Source of the DNA: Schaalia odontolytica
Lineage (GTDB): Bacteria > Actinomycetota > Actinomycetes > Actinomycetales > Actinomycetaceae
Assembly: GCF_031191545.1 (NCBI RefSeq)
Contig: NZ_CP133472.1
Location: forward strand, 1,054,001-1,118,000
DNA: 64,000 bases
Direction: 5' to 3'
Position 1 is the first letter of the stretch. Every line of letters starts with the position of its first letter. Below the pieces are notes generated by a model. The model was not told the DNA's origin and did no database searches. It saw only the letters and a program-made list of their open reading frames with translations. The translations under genes were made by a program, and so were the position numbers. This document shows positions 16,973-24,672 of the stretch, in pieces.

Positions 16973-19074
16973 GATTCCTCCTCGTGTGGTTGGGCGGGCA
17001 ACGAGATCCGCATGATCGTGGATCCCGGGTGAGAGTCGATCGTGAGGGTGCCCCCGTGATCGGCGATAATGGATCGGACGATGGACATGCCCATGCCCAG
17101 CCCGAATCGGACGCGCCCCGCCTTGGTGGTGAAGTGCGGCTCCATGATCTTGTCGACGATTCCCGGGTCGATGCCCGGACCGTTGTCCTGGATGTTGACG
17201 CTCACGCCTTCGGGCGTGGGGCGCACGGTGATCCGGATGAGGGCCTCAGCCTCGCCACGGGCTGGCAGCTCGGGCACGCCGCCCGACACCTCGGCGGCCG
17301 CATCCAGGTCGGCTGTCTCATCTTCGATGGCCTCGGCGGCGTTGACGATGAGGTTTGTCCACACCTGCTGCAGCTTCGCGGGGTGCGCGCGCACGGCCGG
17401 CACATCCTCGTAGTCACAGTCGATGCGGATGCCGCGGACCCTGTGAGCGGTGAGCCGCAGAACATCGTCGATGCCTTCACGCACATCTACGGGCTTGAGG
17501 TCCTCAGCGTCCGGGCGCGCATATCCCTTGAGGGACTGGGTCAGCTCGATGACGCGGTCACCCGCGGCGAGCACCGAGCGCAGGGACCCGCCCAGGCGCG
17601 CCCCGGCCTCGTACGCGTCGATACCGCCCGGGATCTGCGCGAGCGCACGCGCCCCGTCGGCCCCCTGAATCCCCGCTCGCACGAGGCGCCGGGCGAGCGT
17701 GCGGTCACCAACGACGGGCAGGAGCTCCTTCATGAGGGCGCGCTCAACCGAGGTGGAGCGCGGGGGTGCGGTCAGCGCCCGGGCCATCGCTTCCCTCGAC
17801 GAGGCCGGGGCCGGGGCCGCGAGCGCCGCGTCGACGTCCTCGTGCAGGTGCTTGGCGGCGCGCACGAGGGCCGTCACCGGGTTGTTGAGCTCGTGGGCGA
17901 TGCCGGCGCTGAGCTCGCCGAGCATGGCGAAGCGCGCGCGTTCGACCAGCTCTGCGCGGGTGGCGCGCAGGTCCTCAAGCGTGGCGGCCAGGGCTTGCTT
18001 CTGCGCCTCGAGGTCCTCGGCGAGCATCGCATTTTCCAGGTGGAGGTCCTCGGCGCGCATGAGGCGACGCGTCAGCGAGCGGATCGCGAGCGCCGTCAGC
18101 GTCCCGCCGATCGACGGGTCCTCGGAGATGACGATCTGGAGCTGCTCGGTCGTCAGGCGCACGAGCGTCGCCTCGGTCGCCGTCTCGCCCGTAAAGAACG
18201 CGTCCTCCGCGCGGGCCAGAGACACCAGGCCGATGAGCGGGCCCGACGAGGCCAAATGCGCCAAGACCTCGCCCTGCGGGGAATCCCTGTGCAGGGAGAC
18301 CTGCCCGTCGAGCACCAGGTAGACGGCCCCCACCGGCTCGCCCTGCGTCACCAACTGCGTGCCCTCCGGGACGATCAGGCGCGGGCGCTGGCCGAGCACC
18401 CGCTCCACGCCAGCAAGCAGCTCCATGACGACCTCGCGCTCATCGCGGTCCAATCCCTCCAGGAGCGGGCCCTGCACGGCAAACGGCGGGGGGTCGGCAA
18501 TGAGCGAGCGAATCTGACTACCCGAGTATCCGCACCCCCGCAGGTAGCGCACCATCGTCGAGTACGCCTGGCCCGACAGCAAGGGAACCGTCCACGGTGA
18601 CTTCAGGACCGAGGCGAGCGCTCCCGACTGCATGCACCGGGACAGGTCGCGATGCTCGGACTTGTCCGTGACCACGACCCACTGCATGCGCTGCAGCGCC
18701 GGGAAGGTCCGCGCCCGATCAATGAGCGCGTCGATGTCATCGACCTCCGAGGTCACCAGGCCCATGAGCACGTGATCGCCCGGCCTCAGGCCCGCCTCGT
18801 AGACGGTCAGGTCCTCTCTCCCATCAATACGGTCGAGGCACAGGCCCGGGAATGCGTGCGCCAGGTCCCTCGTGACGGGAGCGGCGATCGCGCGCGAATT
18901 ATCGCCCACAACCAGCATGTGAATCGGGTGTCCGGTGCGGTGCCCGGCAGCGCGCACATCCGTACGGGCCAACACCGAAGCGTCCTCCGTCGCGGGCCCC
19001 CGCGTCCACCCGTGGGCGAGCCCCGGCCGGGGGCGCGCATCCCCTGATCCGACCACTGCCTCGTCCCCGAACAC
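16969..19074 (-). CDS. histidine kinase with cyclic-nucleotide-binding domain
   Basis: A 701-residue soluble kinase with no membrane segment. In order: a degenerate receiver-like region (about 50-165; it keeps the lysine in LKSPW but lacks a clear acidic pocket), a cyclic-nucleotide-binding/Crp-like domain (about 215-335), a coiled coil (340-380), the dimerisation domain with phosphoacceptor His394 in GIAHELNNP, and an ATPase domain with N box NLIVNAAEAI, G1 DNGPGID and G2 GLGMGMS. The start is a GTG one base after the upstream transporter stop; an internal ATG at residue 53 is possible. It likely senses a nucleotide or a redox/ligand state inside the cell. Confidence 0.88.
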   Translation of the reverse strand: MFGDEAVVGSGDARPRPGLAHGWTRGPATEDASVLARTDVRAAGHRTGHPIHMLVVGDNSRAIAAPVTRDLAHAFPGLCLDRIDGREDLTVYEAGLRPGDHVLMGLVTSEVDDIDALIDRARTFPALQRMQWVVVTDKSEHRDLSRCMQSGALASVLKSPWTVPLLSGQAYSTMVRYLRGCGYSGSQIRSLIADPPPFAVQGPLLEGLDRDEREVVMELLAGVERVLGQRPRLIVPEGTQLVTQGEPVGAVYLVLDGQVSLHRDSPQGEVLAHLASSGPLIGLVSLARAEDAFFTGETATEATLVRLTTEQLQIVISEDPSIGGTLTALAIRSLTRRLMRAEDLHLENAMLAEDLEAQKQALAATLEDLRATRAELVERARFAMLGELSAGIAHELNNPVTALVRAAKHLHEDVDAALAAPAPASSREAMARALTAPPRSTSVERALMKELLPVVGDRTLARRLVRAGIQGADGARALAQIPGGIDAYEAGARLGGSLRSVLAAGDRVIELTQSLKGYARPDAEDLKPVDVREGIDDVLRLTAHRVRGIRIDCDYEDVPAVRAHPAKLQQVWTNLIVNAAEAIEDETADLDAAAEVSGGVPELPARGEAEALIRITVRPTPEGVSVNIQDNGPGIDPGIVDKIMEPHFTTKAGRVRFGLGMGMSIVRSIIADHGGTLTIDSHPGSTIMRISLPAQPHEEES

Positions 19075-19075
19075 G

Positions 19076-20542
19076 TCACATCACCCCGATGAATCCCCAG
19101 GTGAGCGGCGCAACGAACGCCAGGAGGATGATGCCGATGATACCGACCACGATGCCGACGATCGCCATCTCTCTGGTCGGCGTGGTGCCCGTCGAGTAAG
19201 CGATCGCGTTCGGCGGAGTCGAGATCGGCAGGCACATGCCGAGCGAGCAGCCCAGGGCGATGACGATGGCGATCTCCGCGGCGCTCGTCGACACCGTTGT
19301 CGCCAAGCCCATGCCCATCGGGATGAGGAGGTTCGCGGACGCCGAGTGCGAGATGACATTCGAGGTCACCCAGCCCACGAGAGCCAGCACGAAGATCAGG
19401 AGGATGCCAGGGATCGACGCCCATTGGATCGAGCCGAGCATCCACTTGTCGAGGCCGGTGGCGGCCACACCCGAACCCAGCGCGATACCGCCGGCGACCA
19501 GCCACAGCACCGGCCAGTCCAAGGCGCGCAGGTCGTCACCGCTCATCACCTTCGTCATCAGTAGGACCACCACCGGCAGGAAGCCGACGACGTTGGCGGA
19601 AATGTGGTGGAGCGACTCGGTCATCCACAGCAGGATCGTCGCTCCCGCGACCGAGTAGAAGATGATCGCACTGCGCGACTTCTCGAAGCGCGCCGACGTG
19701 TCGATGTCGAACGCGGCATCCGTGGGGATGTAACGCCAGGCGATGAACGCCCAGGACAGGGCCAGGAGCACCAGCATGAGGGGCACGGCGGCGAGCATCC
19801 ACTGCAGGAAGGTCACCTTGACTCCAGCGTTCTCCAGGGCACCCAGGGCGATCGCGTTCGGGGGCGTGCCGACCGGCGTGCCCATGCCGCCGACGTTCGC
19901 GGCCACGGGAATGGACAGGGCGATGCCGGTGCGCGCCTTCCCCTCGGGAAGGGCCAAGATGACGGGCATCATGACGGCGAACATCGTCGCCGTCGTCGCC
20001 GTGTTCGACATGAACATACTCATGATCGCAGTGATAAGCATGACGCCCATGACAGTCAGGCGCGGCTTGCCCATGAAGGGCTTGAGGAGGACGGCCGAGA
20101 GGGCACGGTCCAGCTTGTACTTTGCGGCACCGTCCGCAACCATGAAGCCGCCCAGGAACAGGACGATGACTGGGTTAGCCAGGGCACCGAAGAACTTCGT
20201 GTAGGCCGGAGCGCCCTCGCCCACACTCAGCAGCGCATGGTCCGAAATGAACAGGACCTCCAGGAAGATCACAAGGACCGCGGTGCCGGCCAGGGGCACC
20301 GCCTCCGTCACCCACAGCAGAATCGCGGCCAGGAAGATGCCGAACATGCGCGTTCCGGCCACGTCCAGGCCGGGGAGCTGCACGAATAGGAAGGTCACGA
20401 TGCACGCGAGCGCGCCCACAGCACCGAATACCTTGACCGGGCTAATCGTCTGCTTTTTCTTCGCGATTGCAGCCGGCCGCGTGGACATATTCTGAGCGGA
20501 GCGCGGATTGATTGACACCGCACCCTTGGAGCGTCGAGCCAT
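19076..20542 (-). CDS. DASS (SLC13) family anion/dicarboxylate transporter
   Basis: A 488-residue membrane protein with about 11-12 helices. The two family motifs are seen as MSNTATTAT near residue 160 and TSNVISHSASANLL near 395, each with the SN(T/V) pair that binds Na+ and carboxylate. Repeated GTPPNAI/STPPNAIAYSTG loops mark the inverted repeat. It probably imports dicarboxylates or another anion with Na+. It precedes the kinase and regulator genes on the same strand with almost no gap, which suggests the two-component pair senses or controls the same nutrient. Confidence 0.88.
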   Translation of the reverse strand: MARRSKGAVSINPRSAQNMSTRPAAIAKKKQTISPVKVFGAVGALACIVTFLFVQLPGLDVAGTRMFGIFLAAILLWVTEAVPLAGTAVLVIFLEVLFISDHALLSVGEGAPAYTKFFGALANPVIVLFLGGFMVADGAAKYKLDRALSAVLLKPFMGKPRLTVMGVMLITAIMSMFMSNTATTATMFAVMMPVILALPEGKARTGIALSIPVAANVGGMGTPVGTPPNAIALGALENAGVKVTFLQWMLAAVPLMLVLLALSWAFIAWRYIPTDAAFDIDTSARFEKSRSAIIFYSVAGATILLWMTESLHHISANVVGFLPVVVLLMTKVMSGDDLRALDWPVLWLVAGGIALGSGVAATGLDKWMLGSIQWASIPGILLIFVLALVGWVTSNVISHSASANLLIPMGMGLATTVSTSAAEIAIVIALGCSLGMCLPISTPPNAIAYSTGTTPTREMAIVGIVVGIIGIILLAFVAPLTWGFIGVM

Positions 20543-20818
20543 TATGAGAAGACCTCATCGTCTTGCATGGATAGTGTCCGACCAGTGTATGCCAGCACAC
20601 ACAGAAAGTGAAACCGGGATGGGACCTCCCAATACTCCCACCCCGGCTTGACACTCCCCGCCAGTCGGTTCGCACATCGCCCGCACGCGCACCCCCGCCG
20701 CGCGCGCCGCAGCGACAATGGCGCAACCCGCGTGGACGACTACCCACGTTGACGGTGACATCGCGCGCACGGACAATGTCGCGCCCCCGCGCGATCCCAC
20801 TGGAGGGCGCACGCTCTC

Positions 20819-21898
20819 CTAGTGGGTCACGACCTCGTCGAGGTCGTATCCGCTCGGAAGGACACCCGGACTCGCCGGCTCCCACCCGAGCGCGGGCGCG
20901 ACGTACTCCGCGAAGTTGCGGATGATCGACCAGTTTTCCTCGAATCCGAGCTGGTTGGGGATCGTCAGGAGGAGGGTGTCGGCCTCCGCGAGGGCGCGGT
21001 CCTGGCTCAACTGCTTGATGAGCGTCGAGGGGTCTGCCGCATACGTGCGCCCGAAGGTCGCGATGCCGGAGTCGAGGTGGCCAACCTGGTCTCCCGACGC
21101 GCTCAGGCCGTAGAGGCCTCGGTCGCGCTCGGACAGGAGCGGGAAGATCGAACGGGACACGGACACGCGCGGCGTCCAGGCGTGGCCCGCCTCGGCCCAC
21201 GCCTGTCGATAGGCGCGCAGCTGCTCGGCCTGGATGTCGCCGAAGGGCTTGTCCCCGTGCTCGAAGACCAGGGTGGAGCTCATGAGGTTGATGCCGTCGC
21301 GCGCCGCCTGAATGGCCGAGGCGTTGGATCCCGCGCCGTACCAGATTCGATTGCGCAGGCCTGGAGAGTGCGGGAGAACCGGCAGGGGTGTTCCGGGGGT
21401 CATCTGCGTGGGGTACTGCTCGCCCAGGGGCGCAGCTTGGGCCATGGGTGTGCCCGACACAGCGTCGAGGAAGCGCTCATAGTGGGTCCGTGCCAGGTCC
21501 GCGCCGCGTGGATCCTTGGAATGGTAGCCAAAGGACTCCCATCCTCTGTTCGCTATCTCCGGTGAGCCGCGCGAGACGCCGAGGGCGGTGCGCCCATCAG
21601 CGATGAGGTCAAGGGCCGCGGCCTCTTCGGCGAGGTACAGGGGGTTCTCGTAGCGCATGTCGATAACGCCGGTTCCAACCTCGATAGCCTTCGTGCGCGA
21701 GGCGATGGCGGAGAGAAGCGGCATGGGCGCGGCCGCCTGCGGGGCGAAGTGATGGACGCGGAAGAAGGCGCCGTTGACACCGAGCTCGTCGGCGGCGACG
21801 GACAGATCGATTGCCTGGTGGAGGGACTGGGCCGCGGTGATGCCGTGGCGGGGGCCGTTCGTGTAGTGACCGAAGCTCAGGAATCCAAAGTATTTCAT
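20819..21898 (-). CDS. luciferase-like (LLM class) flavin-dependent oxidoreductase
   Basis: A 359-residue member of the bacterial luciferase-like family. The N-terminal beta strand MKYFGFLSFGHYTNGP, the AADELGVNGAFFRVHHF segment, the EVGTGVIDMRYENPLYLAEEAA segment and GRTALGVSRGSPE are family signatures. It probably oxidises a small substrate with reduced flavin; the substrate is unknown. A 236-bp stretch of its 5' part (21651-21886) recurs exactly at 26608-26843 on the far side of the metal-resistance genes. Confidence 0.88.
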   Translation of the reverse strand: MKYFGFLSFGHYTNGPRHGITAAQSLHQAIDLSVAADELGVNGAFFRVHHFAPQAAAPMPLLSAIASRTKAIEVGTGVIDMRYENPLYLAEEAAALDLIADGRTALGVSRGSPEIANRGWESFGYHSKDPRGADLARTHYERFLDAVSGTPMAQAAPLGEQYPTQMTPGTPLPVLPHSPGLRNRIWYGAGSNASAIQAARDGINLMSSTLVFEHGDKPFGDIQAEQLRAYRQAWAEAGHAWTPRVSVSRSIFPLLSERDRGLYGLSASGDQVGHLDSGIATFGRTYAADPSTLIKQLSQDRALAEADTLLLTIPNQLGFEENWSIIRNFAEYVAPALGWEPASPGVLPSGYDLDEVVTH

Positions 21899-22212
21899 GA
21901 CGTCAGCCTACGCCACGTCGATTGAATATTCAACTATATTGAGCGTGGGCGCGAGATAGGAGCGGAGCGCCTGGGCACCGTCCCCTCACTTTGCGCGGGT
22001 CAACCGGCACACAGGCCCGTGATCTCCCTTGTTCACACGGGCGCCACACCCGATCGGTATGCATGACACCCCTTCTGATCGGGTGCAGCGCCCCGCAAAG
22101 GGTGCAGCGCTTACCTCCGGAACACTAGCCGTGCCAGCCAAGGCACACCACCGCTACCCCTTCGGGAAGCATGTTGTCTGACCGCACGCGCCCTCACCAC
22201 GCACCCAAAAAC
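21899..22212. other. intergenic region at the left edge of the island
   Basis: I see no gene in these 314 bases. The first 70 bases, upstream of the luciferase-like gene, resemble 26857-26930 upstream of its truncated copy, at clearly lower identity than the coding part. They share a TTGAAT-TTCAACTATAT-like core that is probably the promoter region. Confidence 0.5.
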
Positions 22213-22300
22213 AAATCGCAGACCCCGAAGGATCTGCGATTTCATCGTGCGCGAGGGGAGAGTTGAACCCCCACTCCATCACTGGAACACGGACCTGAAC
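22213..22300 (-). repeat. duplicated 3' part of tRNA-Leu(CAG) plus its terminator (att-like repeat)
   Basis: These 88 bases match 28963-29050 with a single mismatch (22259). They contain the tRNA terminator hairpin and the tRNA from its 3' end into the anticodon loop, where homology stops and the recombinase remnant begins. This is the classical footprint of site-specific integration into a tRNA. The fragment lacks the 5' half and cannot make a tRNA. Confidence 0.88.
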
Positions 22301-23125
22301 AGCGCCGGTCACTTCACCGCACGTGGGTCGGAGTTCTCCGTCGATGCTGTGCGCTACCTGCTCGCGAACCCGCTTTACTGTGGCTACATCAAGCACTACG
22401 CGTCGGGCGAGCTGTACCCGGTTCAGGGCGAGGCGTTCCCGCCCATCGTCGGCGAGCAGACGTGGCGGGCCGCGGTGGCGAAGCTGGATTACAACGTGCG
22501 GAGGTCGGCGAGGCAGGGGAACCAGCCGAAGTATCTCCTGTCCACGATCGGGCTGTGCGGGAAGTGCGGCGCGACGCTCGTCTCGGGGACGAACAGCCAC
22601 AAGCAGCCGACGTACCGCTGCGGCGAGCAGTTCCATCTCACCCACCAGCGCGAGCCCGTCGATGCGATGGTCACCGAGGCGGTGCTCACGCATCTGTCCT
22701 CGATGGACGTGCACGACCTCATGATGCCACAGGAGGACGATGGGCCGGATCGCGAGGAGCTGCTGACGGAGCGGAACGCCCTGGTCGATCGGGTGAGGGA
22801 GCTGAGCCCGCTGCTGCGCGACATCCATCATCCGGTCCTGGAGATAACGGCAGCGATCAACGACGTGAAGGCCCGCATCGACGAGATCGACGCGGAGCTG
22901 CTCGACCGTTCGGTGTCAGCGGCGGCGAAGCTGCTCGCGGACGTCGAGGAGCCGGTCGGCACCGCGGAGCGCCGCGAGGTGGTCGAGGCAAAGTGGAAGG
23001 TGTTGGACGTGGACCGCCGCCGGATGCTCGTGGACGAGCTGGTGACGGTGACCATCGAGCCCATCACGCCCGGTCACGTGAAATTCGACCCCGACCTGAT
23101 TCGGATAGAGCAGCGTCGCGACTGA
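22301..23125 (+). pseudogene. serine recombinase, C-terminal remnant
   Basis: About 275 residues of a large serine recombinase lacking the catalytic N-terminal resolvase domain. Visible parts are the end of the recombinase domain (SVDAVRYLLANPLYCGYI, then WRAAVAKL), a zinc ribbon (CGKCGATLVSG with the partner cysteine in YRCGE), a coiled coil (about residues 165-245 of the frame) and a short C-terminal beta domain. The frame begins exactly where the tRNA repeat ends, so the missing 5' part was lost at that junction. An ATG at 22247 inside the repeat keeps the frame open, but it is not a genuine start. Confidence 0.85.
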
Positions 23126-23306
23126 CTCATGAGCCGACTCGTCATTGCAATGGTGAGACGACTCGTGGGAGAATGGTTGCAGACAAGAAGATCCCACCGA
23201 GGCCGCGACTTAGAAGCGCGGGGTTCTGCTCCCGGATGAGTAGCCGGTCAAGCAGCCCAAGTACCGTGGCGGGGAACCGGAAGATACTCATGTCTGAGGA
23301 CTTCGG

Positions 23307-24062
23307 ATGTCTGTCGTTATCGACGTTCCCCGCGCATCCGCGCTCGACAGGCTGAAGCAGCAGAACGAGCCCGAGCAGTCGCAGCAGCAGCTCGGCAGTC
23401 CGGAGACGATGGAGCTGTTGACCTCGATCCTCGCCGCCGTCGAGGCGCAGAACACGAGGATCGCCACGCTGACCGAACAGCAGAAGAAGCTCGCGGGGCT
23501 CGTGAAGGTCATGGACGAGGAGACGACGAGGCGGCTGGAGCGGATCACGGCCCCGGCGTCGACCTCCTCGCCCTCCAGCGACGTGTCCGCGAGGATCGCG
23601 AGTATCGAGAGCAGGCAGAACGAGATCGCGAGCACGCTCGGCAAGTTCGCGCAGAGTCTTAACAGCGAGAGCTTGAACGCCGCGTCGCGGAGCTTGGTCG
23701 CGGAGGCGCAGAAGAATCGCACGGCTACAGCCTCGGCGATTGAGGGTCTGAAGGCGCAGGTCACAGCGAACCAGAAGCTCGTGAGCCAGGTCGGCGGCGC
23801 GGTCCAGCGGATCGAGAAGCGCACCGAGGAACGGGTCGAGAAGGCTGTCGAGCAGGTCGCCGGGGAGGCTTCGGCCACGATGACCGCGAGCCTCGACGCC
23901 TCGAACGCGCGGGCGGAGCGGATCATCGCCGCGACGGCGAAGCTGGAGGCACGACAGCTCTGGTCCGCCGCCGCCGCGATACGCCTCGTTCTCCTGCCGG
24001 TGGCCGTGGTCGTCGCCGGTCTCTGGATGGGTATCGCCGGGCTCATCACGGGTGTTCAGTGA
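23307..24062 (+). CDS. coiled-coil protein with C-terminal membrane anchor, mobile-element associated
   Basis: A 251-residue protein: a Gln-rich head, a long coiled coil (about 35-220, rich in Ala, Glu, Gln, Lys and Arg) and one hydrophobic helix at 228-247 (VLLPVAVVVAGLWMGIAG). ATG at 23307 has GAGGA upstream. This layout matches accessory proteins next to relaxases in mobilisable elements (MobB-like). No relaxase gene is present, so it may be an orphan of a decayed element. The identification is by architecture and context only. Confidence 0.65.
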   Translation: MSVVIDVPRASALDRLKQQNEPEQSQQQLGSPETMELLTSILAAVEAQNTRIATLTEQQKKLAGLVKVMDEETTRRLERITAPASTSSPSSDVSARIASIESRQNEIASTLGKFAQSLNSESLNAASRSLVAEAQKNRTATASAIEGLKAQVTANQKLVSQVGGAVQRIEKRTEERVEKAVEQVAGEASATMTASLDASNARAERIIAATAKLEARQLWSAAAAIRLVLLPVAVVVAGLWMGIAGLITGVQ

Positions 24063-24071
24063 GCGCTGGAC

Positions 24072-24215
24072 GTGGACGGGAGCGTGTGGCTCGGCATCGG
24101 CCGGTGGCTCGTGGTCGGCGCTGGCCTCGCCGGGGCCGTCCGCTGGGTTGCGGGTCTCGTGGAGACCTGGAAGGGCCGCGGGATGCCGAACTGGCCCCGC
24201 TGGCGCAAGAGGTGA
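24072..24215 (+). CDS. 47-residue membrane protein behind the coiled-coil gene
   Basis: The same reading frame continues after the upstream stop and opens at a GTG, giving a hydrophobic helix (IGRWLVVGAGLAGAVRWVAG) followed by a Trp- and Arg-rich tail ending WPRWRKR. The two other frames here lack any natural composition. It is probably co-translated with the coiled-coil protein, either by reinitiation or as a separated C-terminal domain. The start codon is uncertain and no strong ribosome binding site is seen. Confidence 0.5.
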   Translation: MDGSVWLGIGRWLVVGAGLAGAVRWVAGLVETWKGRGMPNWPRWRKR

Positions 24216-24266
24216 TCACGCCTCACGAGGGCAAGCGCGCGCAGTGCGTGCGGCAGCCGCGACAAC

Positions 24267-24296
24267 TGGACATTAGGTCAGCGGCTGCTGTATAGT
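24267..24296 (+). promoter_or_regulatory. candidate promoter of the metal-resistance operon
   Basis: TGGACA at 24267-24272 and TATAGT at 24291-24296 are 18 bases apart. Transcription would start at or next to the ATG at 24304, giving a leaderless message. A GGTCAGC (24276) and GCTGACC (24306) inverted pair brackets the -10 and could be part of the sensor's operator. Confidence 0.55.
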
Positions 24297-24303
24297 TCAG
24301 TGC

Positions 24304-24672
24304 ATGCTGACCATTGCTTCGCGTCTTGACGTCATGAACCGGCTCGGCCGGGCCATGGCCGACCCGACGCGCTCCCGCATCCTGATGTCCCTGCTCGACA
24401 GCCCGAGCCACCCCGCGGTGCTCTCGCGCGAGCTGGGGCTGACCCGCTCGAACGTGTCCAACCACCTGACCTGCCTGCGCGACTGCGGGATCGTGGTCGC
24501 CGAGCCCGAGGGCCGCCAGACTCGCTACGAGATCGCCGACCCGCACCTGGCCGCGGCGCTGACGGCACTGGTCGATGTGACCCTCGCCGTGGACGAGAGC
24601 GCGCCGTGCATCGACCCGGCCTGCTCGGTTCCGAGCTGCTGCGCCGCGAGCAGTTCGGGGGACGCCTCGTGA
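24304..24672 (+). CDS. cmtR: ArsR/SmtB-family metal sensor, CmtR-like repressor
   Basis: A 122-residue winged-helix repressor closely following the pattern of M. tuberculosis CmtR, a Cd(II)/Pb(II) sensor. The recognition helix is LTRSNVSNHLTCLRDCG near residue 47. Its two cysteines (in TCLRDC) plus a C-terminal cysteine (SAPCIDPAC) correspond to the CmtR metal ligands. The tail adds further cysteines (SVPSCCAASS). It overlaps the ATPase gene by GTGA and should repress the pair until metal binds. Confidence 0.88.
   Translation: MLTIASRLDVMNRLGRAMADPTRSRILMSLLDSPSHPAVLSRELGLTRSNVSNHLTCLRDCGIVVAEPEGRQTRYEIADPHLAAALTALVDVTLAVDESAPCIDPACSVPSCCAASSSGDAS

Noticed and set aside
24606-24668. Longer N-terminus of the metal ATPase starting at ATG 24606
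   Set aside because: It would overlap the sensor gene in another frame by about 65 bases; the GTGA overlap start gives a Cys-rich natural N-terminus.
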